NCBI GenBank assembly: GCA_002404055.1
Contig: DHIZ01000161.1
Coordinates: 1 to 47,432 of the forward strand
DNA from: Chloroflexi bacterium UBA4733
Lineage (GTDB): Bacteria; Chloroflexota; UBA4733
Direction: 5' to 3'
DNA length: 47,432 bases
Both the position numbers and the translations under genes were made by a program. Numbering within the stretch: position 1 is the stretch's first letter; each line of letters begins with the position of its first letter. The notes beneath the pieces are model-generated. The model saw only the letters and a list, made by a program, of their open reading frames with translations. It did not search any database and was not told the DNA's origin. This document shows positions 9,391-18,691 of this stretch, piece by piece.

Positions 9391-9506
9391 TGTTCCTTCC
9401 CTTCAGACGGGCGACGAACCGCATCCCAATGATTGCAATGGTACCAGCCCACGCACAGTCCGATGCAACTGGCAAGCAGCCGTGCCGGCACCGAACACCC
9501 GGCCAT

Positions 9507-9875
9507 TTATGGCCGGGTGGCATCCTCCCCGAGCGCTTCCGCCACTGCCTGCTCCAGCGTCAGGGCCGCGCCTTCCTCCCGTGCTCGGGCGGCGGCGGCG
9601 GCAGCGAGCGACGGCTCGACGGCCTGCGCTCGCCGCACCATGCGCTGCTCCAGCACTGGCAAGGGAATCTCCAGCGTTGCGCAGAGCGTGGTCACGGCGA
9701 CGGCCAGGCGGAGCGCCTGCGCCCCGGCCGCATCGCCGTGACCACGCTCTGCGCAAACGCGGCAAAGTGGAGCGCCCACCCATACAGTTCTCGCTGGCCG
9801 GGGCCGGTCGCCAGCAAATCGTCCGCTGCTGTGCCGACTGGGAGGAAGTATAGACGGCAGCTAGCCCACGGGCAA
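9507..9875 (-). pseudogene. Deleted relic of a TIR-STAND-TPR gene
   Basis: Reading the minus strand, VTTLCATLEIPLPVLEQRMV followed by RRAQAVEPSLAAAAAARARE and LTLEQAVAEALGEDATRP is a near match to the last 60 residues of the TIR-STAND protein at 22997-25600. Next to it, 9760-9800 matches DNA from that gene's TPR region (about 23720-23760). Then 9788-9875 matches DNA around its start and 5' flank (about 25621-25708, including the phrase ggaagtatagacggcag). Upstream flank, a scrap of the middle and the 3' end are therefore all that remain of a paralogue. It sits between the two Uma2 copies. There is no intact protein. Confidence 0.75.
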
Positions 9876-9920
9876 GAGAAGCATCGAGACCAGGCGAGTA
9901 CGCGGATCAGGCGCTTGCCG

Positions 9921-10511
9921 TCAGACGCCGGCAGAGTCTACTCCATCCACGGCCAGCTCATTCAAGATGTCGCGTAGGCGAAGTTTCAGCCCCGGCAGCA
10001 CGTCTCCGCCATCAAGCACTTCGTCGCCGGCAACGTGGCTGACCCGGTCTCCCCGGTATACCGTGGTAACACCGGTCTCCGGGTTGATATACCAGAGCAG
10101 CCGCACGCCGGCCCGGAGCCAGTCGCGTACCTTGTCCAGAACGAGGTCGGCGCGGTCGGTCGGCGAGATGATCTCGATCACGAAGTCGGGAACGGTGACC
10201 GTCGCGGCGGCACGAGCGTCCTGCGGATAGTTGCCCACCCGGAAAAACTCGATGTCGCCGCCACGGGCGTGGTGTACGCTGCCGAGTATGCGGACCATAC
10301 CATCGCCGGTGGAGACTCGGCCGAGACGGTGCTGCTTCACAAATTGCCGGAGTTCACCCGATAGCTCGGTTTCCAACATGCCGTGTTCCTGTGAAGGCAA
10401 GTCCCACTCCACGACCTGACCATCAACGAGCTCCCGGAACTTCCTGTCGTCGGGGAACTGGTCAAGATCGTCAATAGTGTAGCGCCTGGTTGGCGCCAGG
10501 GCAGTGACCAT
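9921..10511 (-). CDS. Uma2-family protein, copy 2
   Basis: Same architecture as copy 1: RRYTIDDLDQFPDDRKFREL, GGDIEFFRVGNYPQDAR, VPDFVIEIISPTDRAD, RAGVRLLWYINPETG and GDVLPGLKLRLRDIL. I start it at ATG 10511, which aligns with the first residue of copy 1; an in-frame extension to 10550 is not shared. The leader DNA just upstream (ttccctcccttcc, cgcatcccaatga, atggtaccagccc) matches that of copy 1, so promoter and ribosome site were duplicated with the gene. The C-terminus adds VDGVDSAGV. Function unknown; the nuclease-like fold is family knowledge. Confidence 0.87.
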   Translation of the reverse strand: MVTALAPTRRYTIDDLDQFPDDRKFRELVDGQVVEWDLPSQEHGMLETELSGELRQFVKQHRLGRVSTGDGMVRILGSVHHARGGDIEFFRVGNYPQDARAAATVTVPDFVIEIISPTDRADLVLDKVRDWLRAGVRLLWYINPETGVTTVYRGDRVSHVAGDEVLDGGDVLPGLKLRLRDILNELAVDGVDSAGV

Positions 10512-10573
10512 CGTTCCCTCCCTTCCGTCGAGCGGTGAACCGCATCCCAATGAAGGCTATGGTACCAGCCCGG

Positions 10574-11449
10574 TTAGAGTGCCGGCGAGGGTCCCCGGCA
10601 GGTGTGCAGGGTCATTCCGTGGCGCTTGGTCGAGAGAGTACGCTGTCGCCGCCGTCTCCGGGAGTGGTGAAGAGACGCTTCAGTCGCGGCAGCATCTGCC
10701 GGTGCGGACCGCACCAGGGCAACTCCGTTTCCACGTCGCGCACATGACTCTCCGGCAGTAGGGATGATGCAAACGAGAATTGGCGACTGGCTCTGGTCAG
10801 CCAGGAAGGTGGCATCTTCAATGGCTCGGTTGACCCCGTTCAGATCGCCAATCCGGCTGCACAGCGTTGCCCGGGCGATGTGCGTGGCGGCCAGCATTTC
10901 CCGCTCGTCCGCCTGCTCAAGCCTGGCCTGCGCCTGCTGTAGCTGTTCCGCCACCGCCTGCCGATCGAAGCGGCGTTGCCGCAATTGGACCTTCGCCAGG
11001 TCGCGCTGGAGATTTCCGATGGTGACGTCTGGGCGGATAGGCTGGATAGCTCCTGGACCTCTCCTCCCAATCCGCGCCAGCGCGGTGCTCAGGTAGCCCA
11101 TCGCGTCCAGCGGCTCCACGTCGCGGCAGACGATGGCGAGATACTGGTAGGTTTCCACCCACACTTCGTCGCGGCGCAGCAAGCCATCTTCTATCTGATC
11201 TTCCTGACCACGCCGCTGTCGACCGGGAGGATGCTCAGCCATCCAGCGAGCGATGGCGGCGAGGTGGGCATAGGCGAGCCGCCACCGCCCGGCGTTGATC
11301 AAGCTGTGCGCGAGCTGCACACGGCTTCGCAGCAGCCAGTTCCCCAGCTCCGGCACTTCCATGAGAGATAACCAAAGCGGCGATGAAGGTGCATCGCTGC
11401 TGCTCCGTGATCGGCTGATTCGTCGAACGGTCCCGATGATCCATCCCAT
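10574..11449 (-). CDS. TPR-like helical protein, C-terminus apparently frame-shifted
   Basis: The centre is all helical with TPR-like spacing: GNWLLRSRVQLAHSLINAGR, RRDEVWVETYQYLAIVCRDV, VAEQLQQAQARLEQADEREM and RATLCSRIGDLNGVNRAIED. After residue ~250 this frame becomes Arg/Ala-rich and unnatural. Meanwhile an overlapping frame (10612 to about 10780) reads LLPESHVRDVETELPWCGPH and PRLKRLFTTPGDG, which looks like the genuine C-terminus. I infer a frameshift near 10780. The start is uncertain: ATG 11449 is my choice, with ATG 11362 possible. Similar helical repeats form the C-terminal sensor of STAND ATPases, so this may be a leftover of one. Confidence 0.5.
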   Translation of the reverse strand: MGWIIGTVRRISRSRSSSDAPSSPLWLSLMEVPELGNWLLRSRVQLAHSLINAGRWRLAYAHLAAIARWMAEHPPGRQRRGQEDQIEDGLLRRDEVWVETYQYLAIVCRDVEPLDAMGYLSTALARIGRRGPGAIQPIRPDVTIGNLQRDLAKVQLRQRRFDRQAVAEQLQQAQARLEQADEREMLAATHIARATLCSRIGDLNGVNRAIEDATFLADQSQSPILVCIIPTAGESCARRGNGVALVRSAPADAAATEASLHHSRRRRRQRTLSTKRHGMTLHTCRGPSPAL

Positions 11450-11564
11450 CACCCCTGCCCGTGGCGGTGTGCCGAGCGACTGTTTCCCATCAGCATCGCA
11501 GCCACAGCGGGCACAGGGGACGGCGTGGCGTTCGCGGTACGCTGGCCTTGGTGAGATTGCCGCC

Positions 11565-11729
11565 ATGACGACGGCGTCTCCCTATCCTGAAAGGAAGGTT
11601 TCGGTGGGCTGGCTTGGCAAACTACTCCTGGTGATTCTCGTTATCGCTGCCGCTGTGGTCCTACTTCCGGCTGTCGCTCTTGCAGCAGCGATCGGCGGCG
11701 TTTGCGCCTGCTGCTGCTGTAGCCGCTAG
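11565..11729 (+). CDS. Small single-pass membrane protein ending in a cysteine cluster
   Basis: A 54-residue frame from ATG 11565 with GGTGAG nine bases upstream (an internal GTG start after AAGGAAGG is also possible). One strong hydrophobic segment, LLLVILVIAAAVVLLPAVALAA, is followed directly by IGGVCACCCCSR and the stop. Five cysteines within the last eight residues are striking and could bind metal, form disulfides or be acylated. No family is recognised. A 9-bp stem-loop follows 30 bases after the stop. It is not linked to the larger Cys-rich proteins near the right end except by composition. Confidence 0.5.
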   Translation: MTTASPYPERKVSVGWLGKLLLVILVIAAAVVLLPAVALAAAIGGVCACCCCSR

Positions 11730-11759
11730 CTAGCATCCACAGTCCTACTGTCCGTACCT

Positions 11760-11797
11760 GGCTGAACGGGTCAGAGTGGCCGTCCAAGCGTTCAGCC
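11760..11797 (+). terminator. Stem-loop after the small Cys-tail gene
   Basis: GGCTGAACG (11760-11768) pairs perfectly with CGTTCAGCC (11789-11797) around a 20-base loop. No U-tract follows, so termination is only plausible. From here to 11945 I see no gene. Confidence 0.35.
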
Positions 11798-11945
11798 TCG
11801 TCCGGCCGGTGGCAAAAGCCGTCGCCGCTCCGGCGCGCCGTGGTGTTACATCATGTGCATACCACGAAGGGTTTTCCCGCAGCGTAGGCAACTAGACGTA
11901 TTTGCGCCAGGATTGAAGTCCCACATGTGTCCCTTGACGGGCGCG

Positions 11946-12227
11946 TCATCCCAAGAATCTAGCGAATGTCCGTCGCTGTCGCTGCTCAAACCGGTTCCGC
12001 ATGAAGGAGTAGGCATCACTGTAGGTCTCGTTGAGGTCCCAGCGCCTGGCCCAGAAACCGCCCAGAGTCATAGAGTCGATGTAGAGGTCACTCGGATCAT
12101 GGAAGTCGTAGACTGGACCGTATCGGTCAGGTTCAGCAAGCGACCATACCAGGAGTATACCCTGCAAGGTCGAGGGGCGCTCTTGCGGACCGTGGCGGCC
12201 GGTCTGGCGCAATTCCTTATACCGCAT
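11946..12227 (-). CDS. Hypothetical protein, weak
   Basis: A 93-residue frame with natural-looking composition rich in Tyr, Phe, Trp and Asp (YGPVYDFHDPSDLYIDSMT, GGFWARRWDLNETYSDAYSF). The opposite-strand frame over the same DNA looks worse. No family is recognised, there is no clear ribosome site, and it lies in an 860-base stretch (11730-12593) that otherwise holds no convincing gene. Either a small unknown gene or a fragment. Confidence 0.35.
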   Translation of the reverse strand: MRYKELRQTGRHGPQERPSTLQGILLVWSLAEPDRYGPVYDFHDPSDLYIDSMTLGGFWARRWDLNETYSDAYSFMRNRFEQRQRRTFARFLG

Positions 12228-12593
12228 GGTTGTTCATCCGGCACCACGTGGCTAACACCGCCGACTACACCCTTTCCAAGCCCGTCCATAGCGGCACATT
12301 GCCTGAAGAATCTTGCCGTGCTGCCTTACCGCTCTCTGTATGCAAGGTGACTGCCGATGGGACCGTCGTCGTGTCCAACCTCGGGATGTTGGTCTGCTTG
12401 TTGCCGGACGCTGAGGCGGAGGACAGCCAGCAGGGACCAAACCGCGAGACAGGGCGGGTGGCCAGTCGCGACTTGGAACCGGGTGTAATGTGAGCGAGGC
12501 GACTTTGCTTTCCTACCGCAGCGAGCGCAGAGCCGAAGGCGGCATGCAAGCGGGTACTGTATTGGTGCAGCAGCATTCCTCAACTCGTCCGCC

Positions 12594-12866
12594 TCAAGGC
12601 CCCAGGGAGGCAGTGAGATGAACTGTATCGCCATCCCATCGGCGTACCAACCTTGGTGGGCCTCCGCTACGCTCATGGGAAACGCCGGACAGGCACCACG
12701 ATGAGAGATCTATTGCACGTCCCTTGAACGGAAAATTGGCCAATTCGTCAACAGCGTCGTAGATCCGCTCAACCACACGAACTGCTGCCATGGGACTATC
12801 CTGAGCGCTAAAGTGACCCACAGCCTCCAGTCGTTCCAGTGCTTTGGGATCCCAGCGAATCCTCAC
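12594..12866 (-). CDS. ParE/RelE-type toxin, middle apparently out of frame
   Basis: MRIRWDPKALERLEAVGHFS, then VRVVERIYDAVDELANFPF is the classical N-terminal two-thirds of a ParE/RelE-superfamily toxin, and the end has WDGDTVHLTA like the last strand. Between them the family usually has a block like RELVVPGxPY. Here that block appears only in another frame (RSLIVVPVRRFP), while the annotated frame reads CLSGVSHERSGGPPRLVR. Two compensating indels would restore it, so the toxin is probably inactive or the assembly has errors. The start is GTG 12866, three bases after the antitoxin stop. Confidence 0.6.
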   Translation of the reverse strand: MRIRWDPKALERLEAVGHFSAQDSPMAAVRVVERIYDAVDELANFPFKGRAIDLSSWCLSGVSHERSGGPPRLVRRWDGDTVHLTASLGP

Positions 12867-12868
12867 GC

Positions 12869-13132
12869 CTAACCCATACTCAGGGCACGGAACTTGTTGC
12901 GGACGGCAGTCACCTGCTCTTCCGGAGCGAAGTCACCGTGATCAGCGCGCTGTATCGCGTCCTGAATCTCGACGATCTGGCCCACCTCGACCTCCAGATA
13001 TCGACCGATGGCCTCGATGGCCAGGACGGCCTGCTGTCGCCCCGTGAGGTGCGCGAGCCGCTCGAGATCGTTTTTCATTGACGTAGGCATATGCAGCGTG
13101 ACGGTAGCAAGTTCCTCACCTGTCGTGCTCAT
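12869..13132 (-). CDS. ParD/CopG-like ribbon-helix-helix antitoxin
   Basis: 87 residues: TVTLHMPTSMKNDLERLAHL then RQQAVLAIEAIGRYLEVEV is a beta-strand plus two helices typical of ribbon-helix-helix DNA-binding antitoxins. The C-terminal half (IVEIQDAIQRADHGDFAPEE) is the usual toxin-wrapping tail. ATG 13132 has a near-perfect AGGAGG six bases upstream, which decides the start over a longer in-frame reading that runs into dapB antisense. It should bind the toxin encoded directly after it and repress its own promoter. It follows dapB by 25 bases, so it may also be transcribed from the sucC operon. Confidence 0.78.
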   Translation of the reverse strand: MSTTGEELATVTLHMPTSMKNDLERLAHLTGRQQAVLAIEAIGRYLEVEVGQIVEIQDAIQRADHGDFAPEEQVTAVRNKFRALSMG

Positions 13133-13157
13133 TGAACCTCCTTTGCCCCGTGAACCT

Positions 13158-13949
13158 TCATAGACCCAACAGCGACCCCAACCCGTAGACATAACCAGGT
13201 TGCGCGACTGCATGCCTGATAGCCAGCAAGACACCAGGCATGAAGGAGTTGCGATGCGTGGAGTCGTGGCGGATGGTGAGCACCTCACCCTGGCCGCCGA
13301 AGAGGATTTCCTGATGGGCAACAAGGCCCGGTAAGCGCACGCTGTGGACATGAACGCCATCGACCTCGCCGCCACGCGTGCCCGGTAACGTCTGTTTGGT
13401 AACTTCGGTCTGCTGGAAGGGCTCCCCGCGCGCTGCCACCATCGCCCGCGCCGTGGCGAGCGCCGTGCCGGACGGCGTATCGGCTTTGCGCTCGTGGTGC
13501 AGCTCGATGATCTCCGCCCAGGCAAAATGCTTCGCCGCTATCGCCGCGAAGTGGCCAGCCAGCACCGCGCCGATGGCAAAGTTGGGGGCCACCACCCCCC
13601 CGGTGTTGCCCTGTTCTGCCAGTTCCCGCAACTCCGCCAGCTCCTCGGCGCTGAAGCCGGTCGTCCCGGTGACGAAGGCCACGCCCCGGCTCAACGCGCT
13701 CCGACCATAGCGCATCCCCGCTTCGGCGTTGGTGAAGTCCACCACACAGGCGGGACGGGCCATGTCGAGCAGTGGCGCGAGGTCACCGGCGGCGGGGACG
13801 GCCACTCCGCCGACTGTTACCGATTGCTCGCCGCGCCGCGTCACCACGCCAACCAGCCGTAGTGCCGGATCGCCGGCAACCGCCAGCACCGTTTCGCTGC
13901 CCATGCGGCCGGACGCGCCGCAGACGATGACCTTGATTGGCTCGGCCAT
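13158..13949 (-). CDS. dapB: 4-hydroxy-tetrahydrodipicolinate reductase
   Basis: 263 residues. VIVCGASGRMG is the N-terminal dinucleotide-binding loop. FVTGTTGFSAEEL, VVAPNFAIGAVL and the catalytic signature ELHHERKADTPSGTA (His-His and Lys) identify DapB, which reduces the DapA product with NAD(P)H in lysine and diaminopimelate synthesis. The C-terminal HDSTHRNSFMPGVLLAIR is typical. It lies seven bases after icd in the same operon. Pairing a lysine gene with TCA-cycle genes is not the common arrangement and suggests joint housekeeping expression. Confidence 0.95.
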   Translation of the reverse strand: MAEPIKVIVCGASGRMGSETVLAVAGDPALRLVGVVTRRGEQSVTVGGVAVPAAGDLAPLLDMARPACVVDFTNAEAGMRYGRSALSRGVAFVTGTTGFSAEELAELRELAEQGNTGGVVAPNFAIGAVLAGHFAAIAAKHFAWAEIIELHHERKADTPSGTALATARAMVAARGEPFQQTEVTKQTLPGTRGGEVDGVHVHSVRLPGLVAHQEILFGGQGEVLTIRHDSTHRNSFMPGVLLAIRHAVAQPGYVYGLGSLLGL

Positions 13950-13956
13950 AACAGTC

Positions 13957-15201
13957 TCAGGCCAGATTCTTGATGAGCAAGTCCGCGAACTCCGACGTCT
14001 TCACAGTCCGTGCCCCCGGGTTGCCACGGGCCAGGTCGTAGGTGACGGTCTTCTGGCCTATGGTTGCCTCCAGCGATTGGATGATGTTGGCGGCGGCTTC
14101 CTTCCAACCCATGTACTCCAGCATCATCACCCCCGACAGGACGACCGAACCAGGGTTGACCTGATCCAGGCCGGCGTAGCGTGGCGCCGTGCCGTGCGTC
14201 GCTTCGAACATCGCCACGTAGTCACCGATGTTCGCGCCTGGGGCGATGCCGATGCCCCCGACCTGCGCCGCCAGCGCGTCGGAGATGTAATCTCCGTTGA
14301 GGTTGGGCGTGGCGATCACGTCGTAGTCATCGGGCCGCAGCAGGATGCGCTGGAACATAATGTCGGCGATCACGTCCTTGATGACGATCTTGCCTTCCGG
14401 CGCTTTGCCGTCGTAGCGGTCCCAGACCTCCTGCTCAGCGATGGTCTCCGCGCTGAACTCATCCCGGGCGACCTCGTAGCCCCACTCGCGGAAGGCGCCT
14501 TCGGTGTACTTCTGGATGTTGCCCTTGTGCATCATGGTGACGCTCTTGCGCTTGTTCTCGATGGCGTATTGGATCGCCTTGCGCACCAGCCGCTTGCTGC
14601 CGAAAATGGACATAGGCTTGACCCCGATGCCGGAGTCGGCGCGAACCTCCACGCCCATCTCGTCCTTCAGCCAGGCGATCACCTTCCGCGCGTCGGCGGA
14701 ACCCTCTTTCCACTCGATGCCGGCATAGACATCCTCCGTGTTCTCGCGGAAGATCACCATGTCGGTCTTCTCCGGCTGCTTCAAGGGGCTGGGCACGCCG
14801 GGATAGTAGCGGATGGGACGCACACAGGCGTAGAGGTCCAACCGCTGGCGCAGCGTCACGTTGAGACTGCGGATGCCGCCGCCAACCGGCGTGGTGAGCG
14901 GTCCCTTGATGGAGACCAGATACTGTTCCGCCGCCTCCAGTGTCTGCTCCGGCAGCCACTCGCCGTAGGTGTTGAAAGCCTTCTCGCCGGCGAACACCTC
15001 ATACCAATGCAGCTTGCGTTTGCCACCGTAGGTCCTGGCGACCGCCGCGTCAAACACGCGCACCGACGCCTGCCAGATGTCAGGTCCAGTACCGTCACCC
15101 TCGATGAAGGGGATGATCGGGTCGTCGGGCACATTGAGCTTGCCACCCGACCCGGTAATCGCTGTGCCGCTCGCCGGCGGCGCCCATCGCTTCTCTGCCA
15201 T
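13957..15201 (-). CDS. icd: Isocitrate dehydrogenase (NADP-type)
   Basis: 414 residues of the E. coli Icd type. [40 protein letters not shown] (substrate loop with the serine phosphorylated by AceK in enterics), [51 protein letters not shown] and [13 protein letters not shown] are all present. In the cofactor loop E. coli has Lys344-Tyr345; here it reads Arg-Tyr, which still favours NADP. It converts isocitrate to 2-oxoglutarate and CO2 in the cytoplasm. It sits 26 bases after sucD. Confidence 0.96.
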   Translation of the reverse strand: MAEKRWAPPASGTAITGSGGKLNVPDDPIIPFIEGDGTGPDIWQASVRVFDAAVARTYGGKRKLHWYEVFAGEKAFNTYGEWLPEQTLEAAEQYLVSIKGPLTTPVGGGIRSLNVTLRQRLDLYACVRPIRYYPGVPSPLKQPEKTDMVIFRENTEDVYAGIEWKEGSADARKVIAWLKDEMGVEVRADSGIGVKPMSIFGSKRLVRKAIQYAIENKRKSVTMMHKGNIQKYTEGAFREWGYEVARDEFSAETIAEQEVWDRYDGKAPEGKIVIKDVIADIMFQRILLRPDDYDVIATPNLNGDYISDALAAQVGGIGIAPGANIGDYVAMFEATHGTAPRYAGLDQVNPGSVVLSGVMMLEYMGWKEAAANIIQSLEATIGQKTVTYDLARGNPGARTVKTSEFADLLIKNLA

Positions 15202-15227
15202 TTTGCATTTCCTCTACAAGGGTGAGG

Positions 15228-16094
15228 TCACACCTTCGCCTTCACCAGCCCCGGTATCTCTTCGATCGTATCCGCCACCGGCACGCCCGCTGCAGCGAAG
15301 GCCGCCATTTTCGCTTCCGCCGTGCCGCGGTTGCCGGAGATGATAGCGCCGGCGTGGCCCATGCGCTTCCCTTCCGGGGCGGTGCGTCCAGAGATGAAGC
15401 TCACCACCGGTTTCTTGCCTTCGGTTGCGATCCACTCCGCCGCCTCTTCCTCAGCCGCGCCGCCCACCTCGCCCAGCAGGACGATGACCTCGGTGGCCGG
15501 GTCGTCGTTGAACAACTGCAAGATGTCGCGGAAGCTACTGCCGACAATCGGGTCGCCGCCGATACCGACGCAGGTGCTCTGGCCCAGCCCGGCCTTGGTG
15601 AGCAAGTTGACCACTTCATAGGTCAGCGTGCCGCTGCGTGAGATCAGCCCTACCGGGCCCTGCTGGAAGATGTTGCCGGGCATGATGCCGGCCTTGCCTA
15701 CGCCCGGTGTCGTCACGCCCGGGCAGTTCGGGCCGATCAGCCGGCTACGTTTGCCTTTGAGGTAGCTGTAGGCCCGTAGGGTATCGAGGATTGGCATGCG
15801 ATCGGTGATGCAGACGATCAGGTCGAGTCCCGCTGCCGCCGCTTCCATGATGCTATCGGCCGCTCCCGGTGCGGGCACGAAGCCGACCGCCGCGTTGGCG
15901 CCGACCTTGTTGACCGCCTCTTCCACGGTGTTGAAAACTGGCAAGCCGGAAACCGTCTGGCCGCCGCGCCCCGGCGTCACGCCACCCACGACCTGGGTGC
16001 CGTAGTCCAGCATCGCCTGGGTCTGGAAGGAGCCGTCCCGGCCGGTGATGCCCTGGACGATGAGGCGTGTCTCCTTCGTGAGTAAAATCGCCAT
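15228..16094 (-). CDS. sucD: Succinyl-CoA ligase alpha subunit
   Basis: 288 residues. [78 protein letters not shown] and GHAGAIISG (containing the histidine that is phosphorylated during catalysis) are diagnostic. With SucC it makes ATP or GTP from succinyl-CoA in the TCA cycle. It begins four bases after sucC, so the two are translationally close. Confidence 0.96.
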   Translation of the reverse strand: MAILLTKETRLIVQGITGRDGSFQTQAMLDYGTQVVGGVTPGRGGQTVSGLPVFNTVEEAVNKVGANAAVGFVPAPGAADSIMEAAAAGLDLIVCITDRMPILDTLRAYSYLKGKRSRLIGPNCPGVTTPGVGKAGIMPGNIFQQGPVGLISRSGTLTYEVVNLLTKAGLGQSTCVGIGGDPIVGSSFRDILQLFNDDPATEVIVLLGEVGGAAEEEAAEWIATEGKKPVVSFISGRTAPEGKRMGHAGAIISGNRGTAEAKMAAFAAAGVPVADTIEEIPGLVKAKV

Positions 16095-16098
16095 CCGC

Positions 16099-17238
16099 CT
16101 ATGCGCCCTTCTCGCGCAGCAGCGCGATGATCTTCTGCGCGCCGTCTGCTGCGCTGACAGCGGGCGTGAGGTTGGCTTCGCGCAAGATCGCTCGCCCCTC
16201 CTCCTCGCGGGTGCCGGCCATGCGCACGACGATTGGCACTTGCACGCCCAATTGTTTAACGCCCTCGACTACACCACGCGCGACCTCGTCGCCACGGGTG
16301 ATGCCGCCGAAGATGTTGATGAAGACACCCTTGACTTTGGTATCTTGTAGAATCAGCTCCAGCGCGCTGCGCACCACGTCGGCCCGCGCACCGCCGCTGA
16401 CATCCAGGAAGTTTGCCGGCTTGCCACCGTGCGCCGCCACCACGTCCATCGTGTTCATCGCCAGCCCGGCGCCGTTGGCCATGATGCCGATGTCACCGCT
16501 CAGGCGGACGTAGTTGAGGTTGCGCTTGCGCGCTTCCGCCTCCAAGGGGTCCTCGTCACCCTCCTGGCGGAACTGTTCCAACTCCGGGTGCCGGTACAGC
16601 GCGCTGTCATCTACCTCGAACTTACCGTCGGCAGCGACCACCTCGCCAGCGCCCGTGATAACCAGCGGGTTGATCTCCACCAGCGAGGCGTCGTAGCGCT
16701 GGAAGAGCTTCCAGACTGTCCCGGCTGCGCTGACAACGGCCCGGAACACTTTTGGATCAACGCCCGCCTGGAAGGCCATCTGCTGCAACTCGAAGTTCTG
16801 CGGTCCAACCAGCGGGTCAGGCGTGAGCCGGATCAGCTTCTCCGGCGCAGTGGCTGCGACTTCCTCGATGTCCATGCCGCCGACGGTGCTGAACAGCAGC
16901 ACGATCTGCTTGCCGTCGCGATCTAGCACCGCGCCCAGGTAGTACTCTTTAGCAATATCGAGCGCCTGCTCGACCAGCACCTGATGGACGGTGTAGCCCT
17001 TCAGGTCGGCCCCCAGCATGCGTCGGGCATGCTCTGCCGCCTCTTCCGGGCTGTCCGCCAGCTTGATAAAGCCGGCCTTGCCCCGCCCGCCGACATGCAC
17101 CTGAGCCTTGACGACCACTCGCCCCAGCCCCTGGGCAGCCGCTGCCGCCTCTTCCGGTGTATTCGCCACGGCGCCAGGCGGCGTCGGCAACCCGGCCTCG
17201 GCGAACAGCCGCTTCGCCTGATATTCGAATAGACGCAT
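16099..17238 (-). CDS. sucC: Succinyl-CoA ligase beta subunit
   Basis: I start it at ATG 17238 because [20 protein letters not shown] is the conserved N-terminus; a longer frame upstream is unrelated sequence. [20 protein letters not shown] and the later ATP-grasp blocks ([48 protein letters not shown]) are present. [29 protein letters not shown] and [18 protein letters not shown] form the C-terminal CoA-ligase domain. 379 residues, normal length. First gene of sucC-sucD-icd-dapB. Confidence 0.96.
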   Translation of the reverse strand: MRLFEYQAKRLFAEAGLPTPPGAVANTPEEAAAAAQGLGRVVVKAQVHVGGRGKAGFIKLADSPEEAAEHARRMLGADLKGYTVHQVLVEQALDIAKEYYLGAVLDRDGKQIVLLFSTVGGMDIEEVAATAPEKLIRLTPDPLVGPQNFELQQMAFQAGVDPKVFRAVVSAAGTVWKLFQRYDASLVEINPLVITGAGEVVAADGKFEVDDSALYRHPELEQFRQEGDEDPLEAEARKRNLNYVRLSGDIGIMANGAGLAMNTMDVVAAHGGKPANFLDVSGGARADVVRSALELILQDTKVKGVFINIFGGITRGDEVARGVVEGVKQLGVQVPIVVRMAGTREEEGRAILREANLTPAVSAADGAQKIIALLREKGA

Positions 17239-17503
17239 CTGCACTCCGTAGGCTCGCTGAGCCTTCCCATCGCCTCCACGCCGGCACAGCGCCCTGGCTG
17301 CCGCTCTCGACACAGAACCGCCGTGCCAGTATCGCAGGGAGGGGTGGAGTGTGTCAAAAGCCCGCGGACTGCGGGGCCCGTATGTATTCCGGCTACAATC
17401 ACATAGACCCAACGACCCAACGATGGGTTATGAAAAGGACGATGGCAGCGTCGTTCTCTGCTTGCGGGAAGCGGCAGAGTGGGCACGAAGGAGGTCCAGT
17501 ACC

Positions 17504-18691
17504 ATGCACGTTCGAAGATGGTGCCACTTGACTCTGCCGCTGGTGACAACGTGCTGCATTATCGTCATGGCGGCCTGCACCGGGGCCGGGGCGGGTTCCC
17601 AGGCTGAGAGCTCATCTATCAGTTCCGCCGAGGCCGCGCTGCCGAGTACCGCTGCGGCAACGTCGAGTGCAGCGGCGACCGCCACGACGCCCACAACGGG
17701 TCCGTGGCGCATCAGTCCGGTTTCGGTATTGGATGTGAGTACCGAGTCTACTCCCAACGGATTCTGGAGCCTTCTGTTCACGGTAGCAATTATGAACAAC
17801 ACCTCGGGGCTCCTTCGACTCGACTCGAAGGCAAAGGGGAGCAGAATGCTCGCGCAGGTAACAGCCGGGGGGTACGTCTACCCAACAGAGCCTGCGCCGC
17901 TGTTTTTTGAGCCTCCGGAATTCTGGGATCCCAATCTGAACAGTGATATCTACCACAGTGGCGGCATGGGTGGCGGACAATTGGCGATCCCCCCTGGCTT
18001 TCAGTTTCCGTTCGGCGCTATTGTGAACGTGGCAAAGAATGTAGTGCCTGAGACATTAGACATCATCGCTGAGCCGGGTTCAGGCTGGTCTGGCCACCTC
18101 GCGATTCCCCTCGCCGCATTTTCCACCAGCAACCTGGCAAATGCCGTTTTCATCCCGAGGTCTGGGTACAAGTCCACAGGTGTGGATAGCATCCACCAGG
18201 GCCGGCTTACATTGGCGATCTCCGACGTTCATCTCAGAAATGCTTGCGAGGCTAACTACGATGGTATCCTGCTCCGTGTTCTGGACGTACACCTACAGAT
18301 TACTAACGACTCTGGATACGCCGTCCGTGGGATATCCCCGGAGTTGACCGCTTATGATGCTGGCGGAGGCGTGTTTGACATCCACTTCACGAATACGAGA
18401 ATCCCCAGCGTTGCTCCAGGCGAAGCTGCCAATATGCACTTACTCAGCGACGTTAACACAGTCGACGCAGTGCATGGCACCCTGTCTCAGGGTGCGTGTC
18501 CTCCAGGCGGATACCCGCATGTATACCCGCCCTTCAAGCTGTTAGTGGTCCTCCCGCCTGCTACCGATCAAAGCGGCAAGGCAGTCGGGGCCGCACAGTG
18601 GGCTATCTATGACATTGGCACACCCGCCGAAGGCCCCGCCTTCAAGCCCTTCAACTGTTACACGGGGTTCCTCTGTTGGCAGGGTAACTAG
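17504..18691 (+). CDS. Secreted lipoprotein of unknown function
   Basis: ATG 17504 is chosen because AAGGAGGT lies about eight bases upstream. A signal peptide (CHLTLPLVTTCCIIVMAAC) ends in a lipobox-like MAAC, followed by a long Ser/Ala/Thr linker and a beta-rich extracytoplasmic part (SVLDVSTESTPNGFWSLLFT, FGAIVNVAKNVVPETLDIIA, RLTLAISDVHLRNACEANYD). The paired cysteines near the end (GACPPGG, FNCYTGFLCWQGN) suggest disulfides. No family recognised. Base composition is noticeably less GC-rich than the operon on its left, as is that of the next few genes, hinting at acquired DNA. Confidence 0.7.
   Translation: MHVRRWCHLTLPLVTTCCIIVMAACTGAGAGSQAESSSISSAEAALPSTAAATSSAAATATTPTTGPWRISPVSVLDVSTESTPNGFWSLLFTVAIMNNTSGLLRLDSKAKGSRMLAQVTAGGYVYPTEPAPLFFEPPEFWDPNLNSDIYHSGGMGGGQLAIPPGFQFPFGAIVNVAKNVVPETLDIIAEPGSGWSGHLAIPLAAFSTSNLANAVFIPRSGYKSTGVDSIHQGRLTLAISDVHLRNACEANYDGILLRVLDVHLQITNDSGYAVRGISPELTAYDAGGGVFDIHFTNTRIPSVAPGEAANMHLLSDVNTVDAVHGTLSQGACPPGGYPHVYPPFKLLVVLPPATDQSGKAVGAAQWAIYDIGTPAEGPAFKPFNCYTGFLCWQGN

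Noticed and set aside
13729..15225. Plus-strand frame of about 500 codons opposite icd and dapB
   Set aside because: His/Val/Asp-rich antisense translation without motifs; icd and dapB on the other strand are unambiguous.
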